DNA from: Glossina fuscipes
Taxonomy: Eukaryota > Arthropoda > Insecta > Diptera > Glossinidae
Assembly: GCF_014805625.2 (NCBI RefSeq)
Contig: NW_023998630.1
Span: 180,292-244,291 of the forward strand
Direction: 5' to 3'
Length of the DNA: 64,000 nucleotides
The translations under genes were made by a program, and so were the position numbers. Positions within the stretch are counted from its first letter, which is position 1. Each line of letters starts with the position of its first letter. Below are positions 12,525 to 25,060 of the stretch, piece by piece. The notes under the pieces were generated by a model. It saw nothing but the letters and a program-made list of their open reading frames with translations. It made no database searches and was not told the origin of the DNA.

Positions 12525-12880
12525 GCCCGGAAAAGTTTTTGCACGCAAACTTGATATTGAATATGGGCTGAATCGGTCAAACTACGCGCACACAGTACCA
12601 GAATTTCCACATCTAGTCTATGGGTGACATTATATTACCCATACAAAACTGAAAAATCGGCCACTATTTTAAACTTCATGTTTTTGTCGCAAAGTGCGTA
12701 GCAGCCGGAAGGTAGCCTGAGAGAACCTTTGAGCTGTATATATTTTTAATCGGTATCAAATACTCGATCGAGCTAGGGGTATCTGTCCTTCCATCTCTTT
12801 TTAGATGTGGACAAGTGTGGTAAGCATTGTTCCGGTCATGTATATTCAGGTATCGGCTTCAAAAACCGTTAGTTGATTTT
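12525..12880 (+). repeat. Dispersed repeat fragment
   Basis: The stretch gggctgaatcggtcaaacta followed by cgcgcacacagtacc matches 38850-38883 (gggctaaatcgatcgaac, then ggcacgctcactgtacc) at most positions and in the same orientation. Further along it reads ggtatctgtccttccatctc and ggtatcggcttc. It looks like a diverged copy of an intronic repeat family shared with 38790-38910. The boundaries are approximate. Confidence 0.45.
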
Positions 12881-12900
12881 TTGTTCTTTACATGTTGAAA

Positions 12901-12936
12901 CGTCAAGCGTTAACCCTTCGTCAAGCGTTAACCCTT
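12901..12936. repeat. Perfect 18-bp tandem duplication
   Basis: The unit cgtcaagcgttaaccctt occurs twice back to back without a mismatch. Confidence 0.9.
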
Positions 12937-13035
12937 TTGTGACGAAGAAGAACAGCATTATTCATCTGTTCATAGTTTCCTATTAAAAGTCTAGAAGTTT
13001 TTCGTCAAATGCATGGATGTGCAGTGTTGTTTGTG

Positions 13036-13106
13036 AATAATCAGAACTTCTCCGTTAATAATCTGAACTTCTCTGTTAATAATCTGTACTTTTCTGTTAA
13101 TAATTC
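13036..13106. repeat. Tandem repeat, 21-bp unit, 3.4 copies
   Basis: The units at 13036-13056, 13057-13077 and 13078-13098 follow aataatctgaacttctctgtt with one to three differences. A partial fourth, aataattc, ends the array. Confidence 0.9.
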
Positions 13107-13199
13107 ATTTTGAGTTCGAAAAAGACTCGGTATGTTTGGGGTAATTAAATTGCACTCGTTTCTTGCTCATCGTATCCAAGACCTTATATACGTTATATT

Positions 13200-13450
13200 G
13201 GTTTAGCAGCGATCCACCTGATCCATTTTACCACTTCTTTAACTTGGTGAACACCTGTGCTAGCCACGCCATGCTGCACTGGTCTGAACAGGTGGTAATC
13301 AGAAGGTGTCATGTCTGGATTTGCCAGAGTTTTATTTATTTAAAATCTTTAAGAATGTTTAATAATGTTTAAGAATGCAATGATCCATTCTCAATACTTG
13401 CGTTCAACATTTGACATAACTTTCACGTTACGCGGCTTAAAGATAGCTGG
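13200..13450 (-). mobile_element. Mariner transposase remnant (C-terminal catalytic end)
   Basis: On the minus strand, 13330-13210 translates to NPDMTPSDYHLFRPVQHG and then KEVVKWIRWIAAK. This matches the mariner signature SPDLAPSDYHLFRSMQH, which contains the last catalytic Asp of the DD34D triad, plus the downstream VKKWIDEWIA-like helix. Upstream (to about 13450) a short ARPHIAKP-like trace is possible but shifted. Stops and frameshifts flank the match and no terminal inverted repeats were found, so it is a dead fragment. Confidence 0.8.
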
Positions 13451-16400
13451 CGGCGTATTTTTTGCCTTTTTAAATGCGATTTTCATGCGAGTTTCCCGTT
13501 ATATTATTTATAGAAAATCTGTGGGAAATATATAAGCTATAAATAGCTGCTTCATTAAAAAAAAGTCTTGTTTTCTATTCTTATCACACATCATACATTA
13601 CATTGACTTGCATTGAGCTTAAAACTATCATTGTTTCTATTTGTTTGCTGAACGAATGGCACGAAAAAAAGCTGAAAAAAAAAACGTAGTGCGGCTGTCA
13701 TTTGAGTCTGATGATGTTGTAGCTGTTGTCGTTAGCGTTCTTGCCGGTTTCTGTTTTCAATCGCTCAATATTTGTATTTACTTTTTTTTTTTAAGAAGTT
13801 ACATTGTGCTGGTACTCGTTTATATTTGCAATCAATTTCTACTATCCACTCTGTAGATGAAAAGTTGCTCTATAAAATTGTTTGTTACGTTTTCGAGAGA
13901 TATTTTTTCTATTTTCATTTCTGTTGTCTTATTGTCCGTCTGATGTAAATTGAAAATATTTTACTTTTTTCCGCCTTTGAGGGCGTTTGTCATTTAAAAC
14001 ACAAAAATGGTTGAAGACATTAAATGAGTTTTTATCTTTTCGGTTTGACTATAGTTCAAATTAGCTTGCGGGTTTGAAGCGTTCTCGTGACTAAATTTAT
14101 TTTGAATATACGAAGAACTTTAACTTGACAACAGCAAAATAGGAACATATATTGTTCCTTATGGCTTTTTGAGAAAGGTTTTTTTTTACAACAAGTCTCC
14201 GCCTGGACTTGATCGGATCGGAAGTTTACGAGTTTTGCTTCCTGGAGCGTATATTCTTGAACGCTTTCGCTTGACGTAAAATCTACGAAGTGATAATTCT
14301 AGTTTCAGAAACAGAAAGAAATCTAAGAGCGCGATTACAACACAATAATCATGACGATCTGTCTTTTTGACTAAATATATTTGCATAGTAGTCAAAAAAA
14401 TAGATCGATTTCGTCCGATTTGGTTTCTCATGTTGAAACTATCTGTCAGAATGCTAATGAAATGGACTTAATCCATATGTTTGCTCTTTTTTGCTGTTAG
14501 TAGAGTCATTTTATAGGCCTTTTGATTGCTCATTGGAAGATGCAGTCATAGTAACTACTGGTTCTTAGGTCGCTTTGAATGCTTCATAAGCTTTTTACAC
14601 ATGGGATTTGAAGCATGCGTCCTGCAACATTTTTCGCGATTCCGAGGAAGGAATTTAACAAATTTAACAAAACCCAAAATCACAGAAGACTTCATAATAT
14701 GATTAATCGAAACATCAATTTTAAATACACTGTTTATTGTGCTGAGATTCCGCTATAAATCTGTACAATGCAACACAACAGACAGAATTTATAAGTTAAA
14801 CGTATTTGTTACGCCATGATGTTTTTGCAGTGTTCCTTATCAATTTCTATGGCGGACTTCGTTGACCGAATTTGAGAGAACAAAAACCCGCATCAGAAAT
14901 CTGACAACCAGTTTCTTTCAAAACTTAACTTCCTTAACTTCGCTTAGCTTTGCACCTTTGCAATGAATTAACCATTTAGGGACCTCAAAGCCATTTGTTA
15001 AATATATCGCGATTGGAAAATATTAGAGTTCTTTTTAATAATACAGACGTCGTGTGAAGAAACCGCACTTTGAAGCATTTTCTATAAATTCATCTAGGGG
15101 AAGACAGATACTAGACGGTCAGGCAATTTCTTTGTGGTGATCGCCCTCGTAGACTATGCTAATTGTTGAGACTGGCAGAGTGAAATTGGAACTTACGACC
15201 TTAATTAACAGTTTTACGATCGTTGCTTCTAAAAGCAAGCAATATATCTGCTCATAAACTACAAATGACATGATGATAAAGGTTTGCACCTATATTCAAT
15301 AGGTCATCGTACAGTGCCTGGAGAAAAATTGAAAAAAAAAAAACGAATATATTCGCTTTGTTGTAATCTTCTGACTTCCTTACCAGCCATTTCCTGTTTT
15401 CAAGTCAGCGGGATCACGACGCACATTTGTTTATTTACTTAAACAAATCTTTCATTATTTGCTGTCAATTTATTATCGAATCTCAATACAATTTCCTCTG
15501 TTTTGTGTGTAAAGCAAAGTTAAAGAACTCTGCATTTAGACTGCTTTATAAAGAAAACCTGTCCTTATTTGTGAATACGTTCGAAATATTTCAGATGTTT
15601 TGATCCCAGTATTAATGTTTCTATACAAAAAGAAGCTTTCGACCGATGCCGAAAATTTTTCGATCAAAGCCTTTATTAGAAAAGTTTCATCAGCAAAGCC
15701 TTAATAAATAGTGTTAATGTATCTTTTTAGTCCTTTCGTTTAAAAAGATTACGCTCTTAGTGGGCTTTTGTATTCTTGCCCTCAAATTTTGAGTTTAATG
15801 TTGGGTTACTAAAGAAGTCTATCGTTTTACGAGATTAGTTTTTGTTAAACGTATAATGTTCAATCGGCATCCTTGCCTTCGGCGATTTTCTTTTTAAGCA
15901 CTGAAAACGTTAGATCTGCTAGAAATGTAATGAACATGAAGCGATGCAGTTTGCTCGGCATGCAAACAGTTTGGCCATGACGACGCTTAATTTTCTTCAC
16001 ACTTGCATTGGTAATTGCATTGAGTTGAGAAAAAATTTTATGAAAATTATTTTTAAAGTGTAACGCCATCAGTAACTGAAGAGTATTTTAAAACATAAAC
16101 TTGCGAGTTTTTTGTGCCATGTGAATAAATTTTTATGTCATATATCAAATTGAAACATCACACAAAAATATCATAACGACTGAGTGGTCATAGACTGCAC
16201 AATACGGCGGGTTTTGCATTTTAAGTTTACGTACGTGTGTAGATACGAATGCGGCGGAAATTTATTTAAGTATGCATGCTATATGTCGGTGTTGGGCAAG
16301 AAGCAAATCATAAAAGGTTTTAGGGCTGACTGTGGCCATTAAAAGATGATTTGAAAGGAATAGCTATTCTAAATAAAGTTCAAATAGAAGCAAAGGCTAG

Positions 16401-17549
16401 GTTGCATTGGTTCAAATATTTTGCTTTCCTCTCCTGTTTTACTTTAAATAAATCGATTACCAAATATGTGAAAGGAAAACGTCAGACGTACGCGGATAGT
16501 TATTGGCCAACTCTGTTATATTTTTTCAAATTAAAAATATGACAAAATTTTATTTAACCACCAAAAAAAAAAAAAAAAACAGAAAAAACAATTAAAAATA
16601 AATTAAAAAGTAAATAAATAAATTTTATTTTCTCAAAAACCGTCCAACAGAAACCAAATAAATAAAAGTAAAAGCCTATTAAACATGTAAAACAAAAGTT
16701 GGTTCGAATATGCTTCTACATAGCGTATGTATAAAGCAGAATATTGTACATATTGGAGGCTACCTGCTTAATCAATGTCAACGTTTGACCTCATTGCAGC
16801 ATTGTAATTAAGTTTTGCTTTCTTAATTAACAAAAATTTATATCTGTGTAATGCATACCATTTATTCTTTCAAAACGTCATAGGCATTCTGTCGTTGAGG
16901 ACTTTTCTTTTTCATGTTTAGCAAGTCATTTGACAAACTGTATATTTTATTTATGCTTTTATTTAGCTTCTTACCCTTTTCGAAAATGCACTTAATTTTG
17001 ACTAAAAGCCTTGAGGTTTGCTTTAGAGAAAATTATCAATTATTTTGTAAGGCTTAACAAAAGATATGCGGGTAGCTTGTCCAAAAAAGATGGTTGAAAG
17101 CGTGCAAACGTCGGTAACGTGCGCAACCAATTCCAATAAACTGATAAGTGAATTGCAAACACAACTAAAGTAATGCTTGATAATTCGTTGTTATAGCAAC
17201 AATTTGTCTAACAGCAGCGGAATGAACTTGTGGGAAAATTGCAATTGACGATTACATAAGCATTAAATACGATAGTTCACTTAAGATGCGAAATGTTATT
17301 ATCGACTAAGAAAATAATAATATTTTGAAGAGTTTTCAATGTTTTTATGTTATTTGCTTTTATTTAATTTTATTTAACGTAAGAACGCAACACAACGTTT
17401 TCGGAATGAGAAAAATTGTGAATGGAGAGACAAAGCGTGCGTTGATTGCAACATCTGCTCTCAATCGACGAATATTAAAATTTTCTCTAAGTGTACTTCA
17501 AGTGTTAACGTCTAAAGCTTCATAAATATATCGACAACTTGAAATTTGG
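13451..17549. other. AT-rich stretch without identifiable gene
   Basis: No coding region I can defend on either strand. Short open frames (13641-13856, 14186-14431, 15860-16069) have no recognisable domains. Poly-A and A-rich runs are present near 15337 and 16559-16680. Presumably intron or intergenic. Confidence 0.5.
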
Positions 17550-20075
17550 TTGAATGCACCCTTTTACCACCAGTTCTTCTTCATATCTGCGTCAGTCCCC
17601 TGACGTTGAATTTATCGCCGTTAGTGCGAAAATGCCTCATAAACAGCTATTTATAACATGCCCCCAAATTCTGATATCTCCATTTACAAGAAACACGCTG
17701 CCCTCATTTGTGAAGTGGCCAAGCGGTCTAGACCCACCGATTTGGTCGTTGCATTGGGTGACTTCAACTTGCCTCAAGTCACTTGGTGTAACAGTGATAA
17801 TTCTGGCTGTTTGATTCCTACTTCAACGTCTGATAGGGATGTTGTGTTCTTTAATGAATTCTTTGATCATAATTTGGTTCAAATCATCCATCAATGTGCA
17901 TTTCCTTTCATCATAAGAATGATGGTTCGTTGAATTGCCTTAATGTGCCAAATCAAACTTTTTTAAATAAATGTTATGATTTTCAAAAAATCAATACTGT
18001 ATTGCTAAAACATCGTCTTTTATATATGAGGCTTGATTTCTCAACCGGAAGTATTGAAAGCTTATTGTCATCGTTCTACAATACATTAAATCTAGCTATT
18101 GCTGCATCTGTTCCGATCAAGCAGTGCCGACCTCGAAGCAGGTGTTCCCCCTTGGTTTAATAAGGCAATTAAATGTTGCAAGTATAAAAAAAACTCGCTA
18201 TTCAAAAAATATTTGAAAAGTGGCTCTGCGCTCGACTGTTTCGCTTACTCGGTAGCGAGGCATAGATTTAACTCCTTCAACCACCATTATTACTGCAGAT
18301 ACCTTCAGTTCATTAAATCCTCTCTGTTTACTAATCCGAAATACTTTTTTAAATTTGTTAACTCTAAAAGAAAAATTTCCACATATCCCTCGCATGTTTC
18401 TTTTAATGGCTCTGATTCCTCGGATGATTTTGAAATCTCAAATCTGTTTGCTGAGTATTTCCGACGAAACTTTTCGATTGCTAATTTCGTTTTATCAGCA
18501 AACTACCCATATCCTATAAATAACTCCGTCTCAATTCCTAACTTGGTAATTTCGGAAGACGACGTTTTTAAAGGGTTGAGTTCTCTAAAATACAGTTGTG
18601 CGCCTGGACCTGATGGAATTCCATCATGTGTACTTAAATCTTGCGCTGTCGAGTTATGTGGTGTGATCTCAAAGATTTTTAATCTGTCCTTGAATTTAGG
18701 TGCTTTCCGTTTGTGTTGGAAGGCTTGTTTCCTTATTCCTATTCACAAAAGTGGAAGTAGACAACTTGTAGAGAACTACAGAGGCAATGCTAAGTTGAGT
18801 GTCTTGCGCAAACTGTTCGAGCAAATTGTGACTCAACATTTGGCCTTTGCCATCAAATCGTATATTTCTCCGCTCCAACATAGCTTTCGAAAAGGAAGAT
18901 CTACGTTCACCAATCTCGCACTGATATAATATATACTGATTTAAGCAAGGCATTTGATTTGATTAACCATAAATTACTTATCTTTAAACTCCAAGCCTCT
19001 GGCTTCCCTTTCTATATAGTGGAATGGATAAGCTCTTATCTGCATGGTAGATCATTTAGTGTTTTGTTTAACTTCATCAACTCGGATGAATTACCCGTGA
19101 CGTCTGACGTGCCTCAAGGCAGCCACTTAAGACCCATTTTATTTAATTTATACATTAATGATCCCCCATTGGTGACTAATTCCAGCCAGATCTTAATGTA
19201 AGCTCATGATGTGAAACTGTTTTCTTCTTTCTCCGTAGAATCGCAACCAAATCAGCTTCAAATTGACTTGAATAATGAATGAATCTTATGAATCTAAATC
19301 TAAATATATGTAAGAAGCTTTCTTTCTCAAAGGCTGTACATGTGTTTGATTAGACCAATACTTGAGTATGCCTCTGTTGTGTGGTCTTCTTCATATAGGT
19401 GCATGTAGATTCAATTGAATCTGTTCAAAAGCAATTCTTGCTGTTTGCCCTTAGGAATTGCTTCTCTTCCCCAGTATGAAAACTGGTTGCTTCTATTATC
19501 CTTACCGCCTCTTGAGAAAACTAGATTTGTTCTTGGGGTGTCCTTCTTAATCAAAGTAATAAATGGTACTATTGACTCGCCTGCTTTACTTGGTGAGATA
19601 ATCTGTAATGTTCCTAACCGCTTCTGTAGGCACTTTATCTTGATTAAGCTTAGTCAATGTAAATATAATTATGGGCTGTTTAACCAGCTTAGAGTTGTTT
19701 GCAAGAACCTAAATGACGTCTATCACTTATTCTCGTTATCGGACTCTTTAAAGCCCATTAAAGCAACATTGCTTCATACGCGCGATTTACCTACGTCGTA
19801 GTTAAACTAGCTTTTGTCCTTAAAAGTCGTTACGATTCGAAAATGGATTGTTGTTAAGTATTATCGGTTGCCAGGCTTATGCATGTTTGCGATCTTTACA
19901 TGCTTTTTTTCTTTTTTTTTCCTTCTAATTTGTTTTATTGCACTTATACTAAATTTTATTATTAATTAATATAAGTTTTGCTTTAACTGCCAATTGAACT
20001 CGACTGTTATTTGTTTAGTTGAGTTTCACGTATGAGTAGAGTTAAAATAAATAATTAAATAAAAACATGTCACAT
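17550..20075 (+). mobile_element. 5'-truncated, defective LINE (Jockey/CR1-type non-LTR retrotransposon), copy 1
   Basis: It begins inside the endonuclease domain, runs through reverse transcriptase and a conserved C-terminal domain, then a 3' UTR of about 270 bp ending in an A-rich tail built of TAAA-like units (aataaataattaaataaaa). It is homologous along most of its length to the minus-strand copy at 46425-48405, including the 3' UTR (ttatcggttgcca, cttatgcatgtttgcga, and aattgaactcgactg just before the tail). The truncated 5' end and simple-repeat 3' tail are typical of target-primed insertion. No target-site duplication is obvious. Confidence 0.9.
17560..19801 (+). pseudogene. Broken endonuclease/reverse transcriptase ORF of LINE copy 1
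   Basis: The reading frame is split over several frames. Endonuclease parts include PDVEFIAV and VVALGDFNLPQV, where GDFN is a conserved APE-type endonuclease motif. About 35 codons present in the other copy are missing near 17880. A frameshift near 18130 leads into the longest open piece (18099-18929), with PPWFNK, APGPDGIPSCVLK, LIPIHKSG, ENYRG and HSFRKGRSTF. After a shift come TDLSKAFDLINHKLL and PQGSHLRPILFNLYIND. The catalytic YADD box is destroyed: the frame reads LM-stop-AHDVKLF. A further deletion near 19310 removes the region after RT, before LYMCLIRPILEYASVVWS. The C-terminal piece ends with the stop at 19799-19801. It cannot encode an active enzyme. Confidence 0.9.
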
Positions 20076-20366
20076 TATCCCTAACACAGTGGTGCTTTTT
20101 AACGGTATGTTTACCCGTTTCTTTTCTGCGTTTTTAACTATAGTTATTCATTTCGCATTTTTATCATATATGGTCACTGTGTACTCATTTGGAGCGATGA
20201 ATGAATATCTTGTAGTATGCAACGTCTTCACGAACTTTCGGAAGCCGTATTGCTCAAAGCAATGTAATCTGGTTCATTTCAAGAAATTGAACGATCGTAG
20301 ACTTCTTGATTTTCTATCGATTGAGTCCGATGCGTTATCTGCAGCTAAAAGTGTATAAGCATTTCT
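20076..20366. other. Short stretch after the LINE tail, nothing identified
   Basis: An 89-codon frame (20089-20358 plus) has no recognisable motif, and I treat it as chance. Confidence 0.4.
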
Positions 20367-20660
20367 GTGCAACGCCTAGCACACATCAGTTTTAAATATT
20401 TTTCTCTTTAATGTCATTGATTCCGTCCTATATAAGCGGCAGCAATGAATATCCCTCCTCGTACTGAATATTATAGAGTAGCGACTACATAGCACTCTCA
20501 CACGAGAACCCATTTAGGCTTGAGAATTTTTGCTTCAGTTGCAATTTTACAGGTGCCACTTATACCGGTTGTAATCAGAATAAATCTTCAATCACTCTCA
20601 GCCTTTGTGTGCCAGCAATACACTTTTCAATATTTGTAAACTTCCCAGCAACACCTCTAG
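20367..20660 (+). promoter_or_regulatory. LTR-like or promoter-like stretch (tentative)
   Basis: The sequence reads tgtgcaacgcctagcacaca, then a TATA motif in cctatataagcggcagc (20430 region). About 150 bp further it has aataaatcttcaatcactct (a polyadenylation-type AATAAA), then tcagcctttgtgtgccagca. A TATA box followed at short range by a poly(A) signal is how LTR retrotransposon U3-R-U5 regions look, so this could be a solo LTR. No second LTR copy, primer-binding site or gag/pol is visible. A chance arrangement is quite possible. Confidence 0.22.
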
Positions 20661-22210
20661 TGGTTACGTCAAATATGGGCAGGACTTAATAAACGCCATT
20701 TTGTGTTCTGATGTATTAACTCGCTACGTCTAAGTTGAGGCTTCATGTTGGTCGTTACTTCATTTTTATTCGCGGCTACGTAACTTGGGCTTCTTTCCTT
20801 AGCTAGCTCTCTCGTATGATCAGAATCATGGCGTTGCACTTCATTCTCATTTTTCAATCAAATTATTGGTAATGGTAGACTCCTTAACCTCTTTAAGTCG
20901 GAATTATGTTTTATTGAATCTTACACCCTAAGCTATATTCCATGCCCATTTGTCCCAAAGTTGATATCCATTTTGACAATACCTTACGATTACGTGTGAT
21001 CTACTTCTACAATCCTTGGTACATTTTTCATCGCGTATGCACGGATACGCGTCGTATTTAAATATGCTTCATTTTGGTCAAACCAGGGTTCAGCTAGAAT
21101 TCCGCGTAAGTTTGAAGATTTACGTGATAGGGTTGCTTTTATTGTAGACATTGACATTCCGCTATGTTACAATGTGCTTTTATTTCATTTAGTTAACATT
21201 GGCGCTTTGCGTATGTTTATGTCTTTAATATTGAATCTTAGCTTTTTTCTTTGCATTTCCAAGCTAGCTTGAGAGCACATAGTTAGGAATCTTTTTCTCG
21301 TATTTATTGAAATAAATTAAATAAATTTGTTTGCATGTTTATGATTGTTGGGCTGCTGAAAATATTTGTTTGTAAGCTTTTGAAAACCAAATAGTGATAC
21401 AACAAGCTCTAGTAAAAACACCATTATATTGTAAAACCTCGTTGATGGCGCTCCTCCAGATCATTATTTTCTATCTAAAATAAGAGAGTTCAATCCTTCG
21501 AAGTGATGGATATAAAAAATATTCACAAGATAGAGGTTTTGCCCTTAAGCCAATCACTTAGCCAATATTTTAAACAAATGATTCGAATTTCGTTGCAAAA
21601 ATTTCAAGATTTTCATATGAATTCTTTTCTACCAAAATAATTTTGCCTTAAACCAACATTTTGTTGCTAACTTTCTTTTACAATTTTGATAAATGAATCG
21701 ACAGGAAAACTGAAAATACAGTTCCACTGAAAAGTTTGGTAAAAAAAGCGAAAAAATTTTATAAATTAACTTTTTCTACCAGAAAAAGCTTGAAATTGTA
21801 TTTATGCTTCTATTCGCAGTAACTCCTACCATTTCTATACACCTGCAAACTACCATTTATCATTGTTACAAAACCATTTATTTTAAAGTGTTTGCGTGTT
21901 AGTTAAACAAAAGCCACATACAAACCTAATACCATCACAGTAAGTCGATTCCCTACATAGTTTTAGGCATTAGGTTAAATGTGTTACTACATCATTTATG
22001 TCTTCCTCTCTGTATAACTAATGTAGTGTTTAGTTTCAATTAAAATATAGGAAGATAGAGAGACGGAGCAATAGATATAGCAAGAAAGAGATAGGAAAAG
22101 AGAGAGTAAATAGCTGAGAGATTGCTTGTTAAATATAAATGCTTATCAAGCTGTAAAATAAATTGCTACCATTCAAATGTTCCAAGCAAAGTTTAAGCTA
22201 GAGAAATGAA

Positions 22211-22241
<31 letters not shown>

Positions 22242-24639
22242 ACGGCGTGTATGTGTGCTTACATATTTACACAAATGTATATATACGAACGTACATATAG
22301 AGTGAAAAAAAAGTTCTAATACAAGCACAATGTAAGACAACTTTTTCGCTTAAATCAGCAGTAAACATTTACCAGGCTTTTTCGGAGGTTTGGTTTATAT
22401 TATATATCTTTCTTAAACGTAAAATGGTTTCTCGAAATAATTTCGTTTATATAAAATTTTATTACTGAAAGATAACGAAATTAAAAATTAAAAAAAATTA
22501 AAAAATAAGTTTTTTTTTTCTGCAAGTAAATAAATGCTTAATAAATTACTTAAAAAATATATAAGAATCGAGATTATAATCGAGTTTAGTTGAGTGTGGT
22601 ATAATTTTCAGCATCGAATAGCCTTTTTGTTGACCAATTCTCATTTGCGTATCTTGGCAATAGTGTAGAACATACAATGATCTGACCAGTTCCAAGCATG
22701 CGCATTTTCCTCTCCACTTCCTCCCAACAAAAAAAAAAAAAAAACCATTACCTAAAAAAAGCCAACAAACAATTCTTCCCAATAGTTGGATTTAAAATCG
22801 GATTTAAAAAATGCTATAGTGCGTAAATGGTTAAATCACGTAAACCAACTACAGTCAAACAAGGCTGTCCAATAGATGCTGCCAATTTTTAGCAAAATGA
22901 CTGAAACAAAACTCAAAACAAACTTGAAATGACAAACTGGAAATGTATCCGTCTAAAGAAAAGTAGGAACTTAGAATATAAAATAAAATTCTTAAAACAT
23001 TCTAGGAAACGCTTCACGTGTTCAGAAATACGCATCCGTCTGTGAAAACTGTAAACATAGCGCACAATACGTAATCCACAGCAATACGCTTTAACTTAGA
23101 AGAAATATAAGCAATAGTGCCACAAAAAACTTTTACGCATTAGAGAGAATAGGTCAATTTATATCTAAATCGTTGCAGTTGTAGAGATTAATAGTATTTT
23201 TAAGATTGATGGTAACTCTAGTAAGTTATATTTACAACGTAAAAAAGTTGGTAAGCTCGCAGAACATTGGCAGACTTGAAATTAACTAATAAATTTGTTA
23301 AGCAAAAATTCACAACTTTGCACATCTCAGCGAACTTTCGGTTATTGACTTGTTGATTAAAAGAAGAAGAAGTAAGAATTGAAAATTTTTACTAAAAATA
23401 AATTGTCGTCGGTTTGGTCTGTGTAACAGAATATTTTATTATTGTAAGGGTTTGTTGGCGTCACAGCAACAAGTAACAATGTCATAAACAAGAAAGACGG
23501 AATGTTACGTGCTCTATATCGATTCGCCTAACACTATTCTTCGCATTTCTTCGTTGTAAAATGCCGAAAACCGTACCTTGCTACCATGGGAAAACTTAGT
23601 CTTTTTGAGACCCCTCACAAGCAAGGGTTTCCGTATTCTTTCTTGTTCAAAAACTAACTATCTGTAGTTGTTTTCTTCGCGAAGTTAAAAAATTGAGTAC
23701 AGTTGGAATCTTTGCTCCAAAAAACGGTAGAGTTTAAAAAATTTGTCTTTGCGGCTTAAATTTTCAATTTATTTAGTGTACCTATAATTCGTTGACTTCT
23801 GGTGTTTATTTGCTTTGAAAATTTCACATATTTTTCGTATAGCGGCTTTTTTAAGATAAGACAGACGCTTTATAAATTGTAGTCGTAAAAGTTATCAGAT
23901 CTACTTCATTTGTGGTGGTGCTCATTTTTACGCCAAAAAACTATAAAATGCATAGACAAATATTACAGATACATCGGCATAGGAATGGACACACAAGCAG
24001 AGAAAGGAACAAAAAAGCTTAAATCGATTCAAATGCAGCTTGCGAACCGATCGGTGTTATAAAAAGCGGGACAAGAAGAAGCTGGACACAAATACAAGCA
24101 CGATATTTTACCAAAGTGAAAATACCTGACCCTTTTTGAGGTCCCTTTCTTACCGCGCGTTATGACCTACCACGAAACAGACAATAAAAGAATAATATAC
24201 TAACTATAAATATTGAGAAATTGCAGGAAGCACACTAAAAAAAAAAATCTTGGAAATATTATATTATCGCCAGTAAGCCAACAACCTATATTATTATTGC
24301 TATCAAGTATCGTGCAGAGACAAAAGGCCGCTCCAGGTTTTTCATATATGTTAGAAGCTCTCAGAAAACTCTAATTTTATTGCAGTTTTACCATTTCGTC
24401 GTCCCTAAAAACTTTTATATATAAAAACTCTCATGTATGAACAGTATAAATAAATTTCTTCTGCTGAATTTGGATGCTTCACAAAACGTGGCTGACCTCA
24501 ATTTTTCCAAAATTTTGGGGAGGGTTAACATAGACGTTAGCAGTTATTAGGTATAAGTTTCGTCTGTTTATGAGTGATCGTTCAATGCACATCAGAGTGT
24601 AAAAAGACGTATTTCACGTATGGCAATGCATTTTTTCTT
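20661..24639. other. AT-rich stretch without identifiable gene
   Basis: No credible coding region. It contains an (AT)n microsatellite at 22211-22234, poly-A/T runs (22512, 22730) and scattered short frames without domains. Confidence 0.5.
22211..22234. repeat. (AT)12 microsatellite
   Basis: An uninterrupted AT dinucleotide run followed by gtatat. Confidence 0.95.
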
Positions 24640-25060
24640 TTTTTAACCTGTTTAAACGGGCCAAAAGTGCAGCTGAAGCTAAGAATATGACTAAGTTGCT
24701 TTAGAGTGAAAATGCCGTAAGTTATGAAACAGTTAGAAAGTGGTTTGAGAGATTTAGCACAAGAAATATTTGTCTTGAAAGTAACGAAATTCGCATGTGC
24801 TCGCCCGTTTCCAGCACACGCGACACACGAAGTGATCTTCAACTGGGTTTGGAAGCTTCTTCTGAATGTGGATTATTCTCCAAAAATGTCTATTTCTGAT
24901 TGGCACTAATTCATATCGATGCAGAAAGATTTGCCAGATCAGTAGCTCTGCATAGTTGAAAATACCCGAAAATGTTTCACCTCGGAATCACGAAATTTCT
25001 ATCGTGGGATTTCCCGCAACACAAAGGATAAAGGGCAAAGGATCATGGATGATGCTTATA
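24640..25060 (+). mobile_element. Mariner transposase remnant (N-terminal DNA-binding part)
   Basis: On the plus strand, 24650-24790 translates to AKSAAEAKNMTKLL, a stop, then ENAVSYETVRKWFERFSTRN and ICLESNEIR. This fits the mariner N-terminal helix-turn-helix (GExAVSYxTVRRWFxKFRSGDF-x-LEDEPR). The frame continues for about 35 codons and then meets stops. The stretch to about 25000 is also similar to the inverted copy at 56390-56710, including gatgcag and agatcag blocks, so both come from one element family. There is no catalytic domain and no terminal repeats: a dead fragment. Confidence 0.75.

Larger units (their letters stand above)
11258..13199. other. Non-coding stretch upstream of the first visible Beat exon
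   Basis: This is either part of the first intron of the Beat gene or 5' flank; the signal-peptide exon was not found. No credible ORF is seen. It contains a dispersed repeat (12525-12880) and two short tandem repeats (12901-12936, 13036-13106). Confidence 0.6.
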
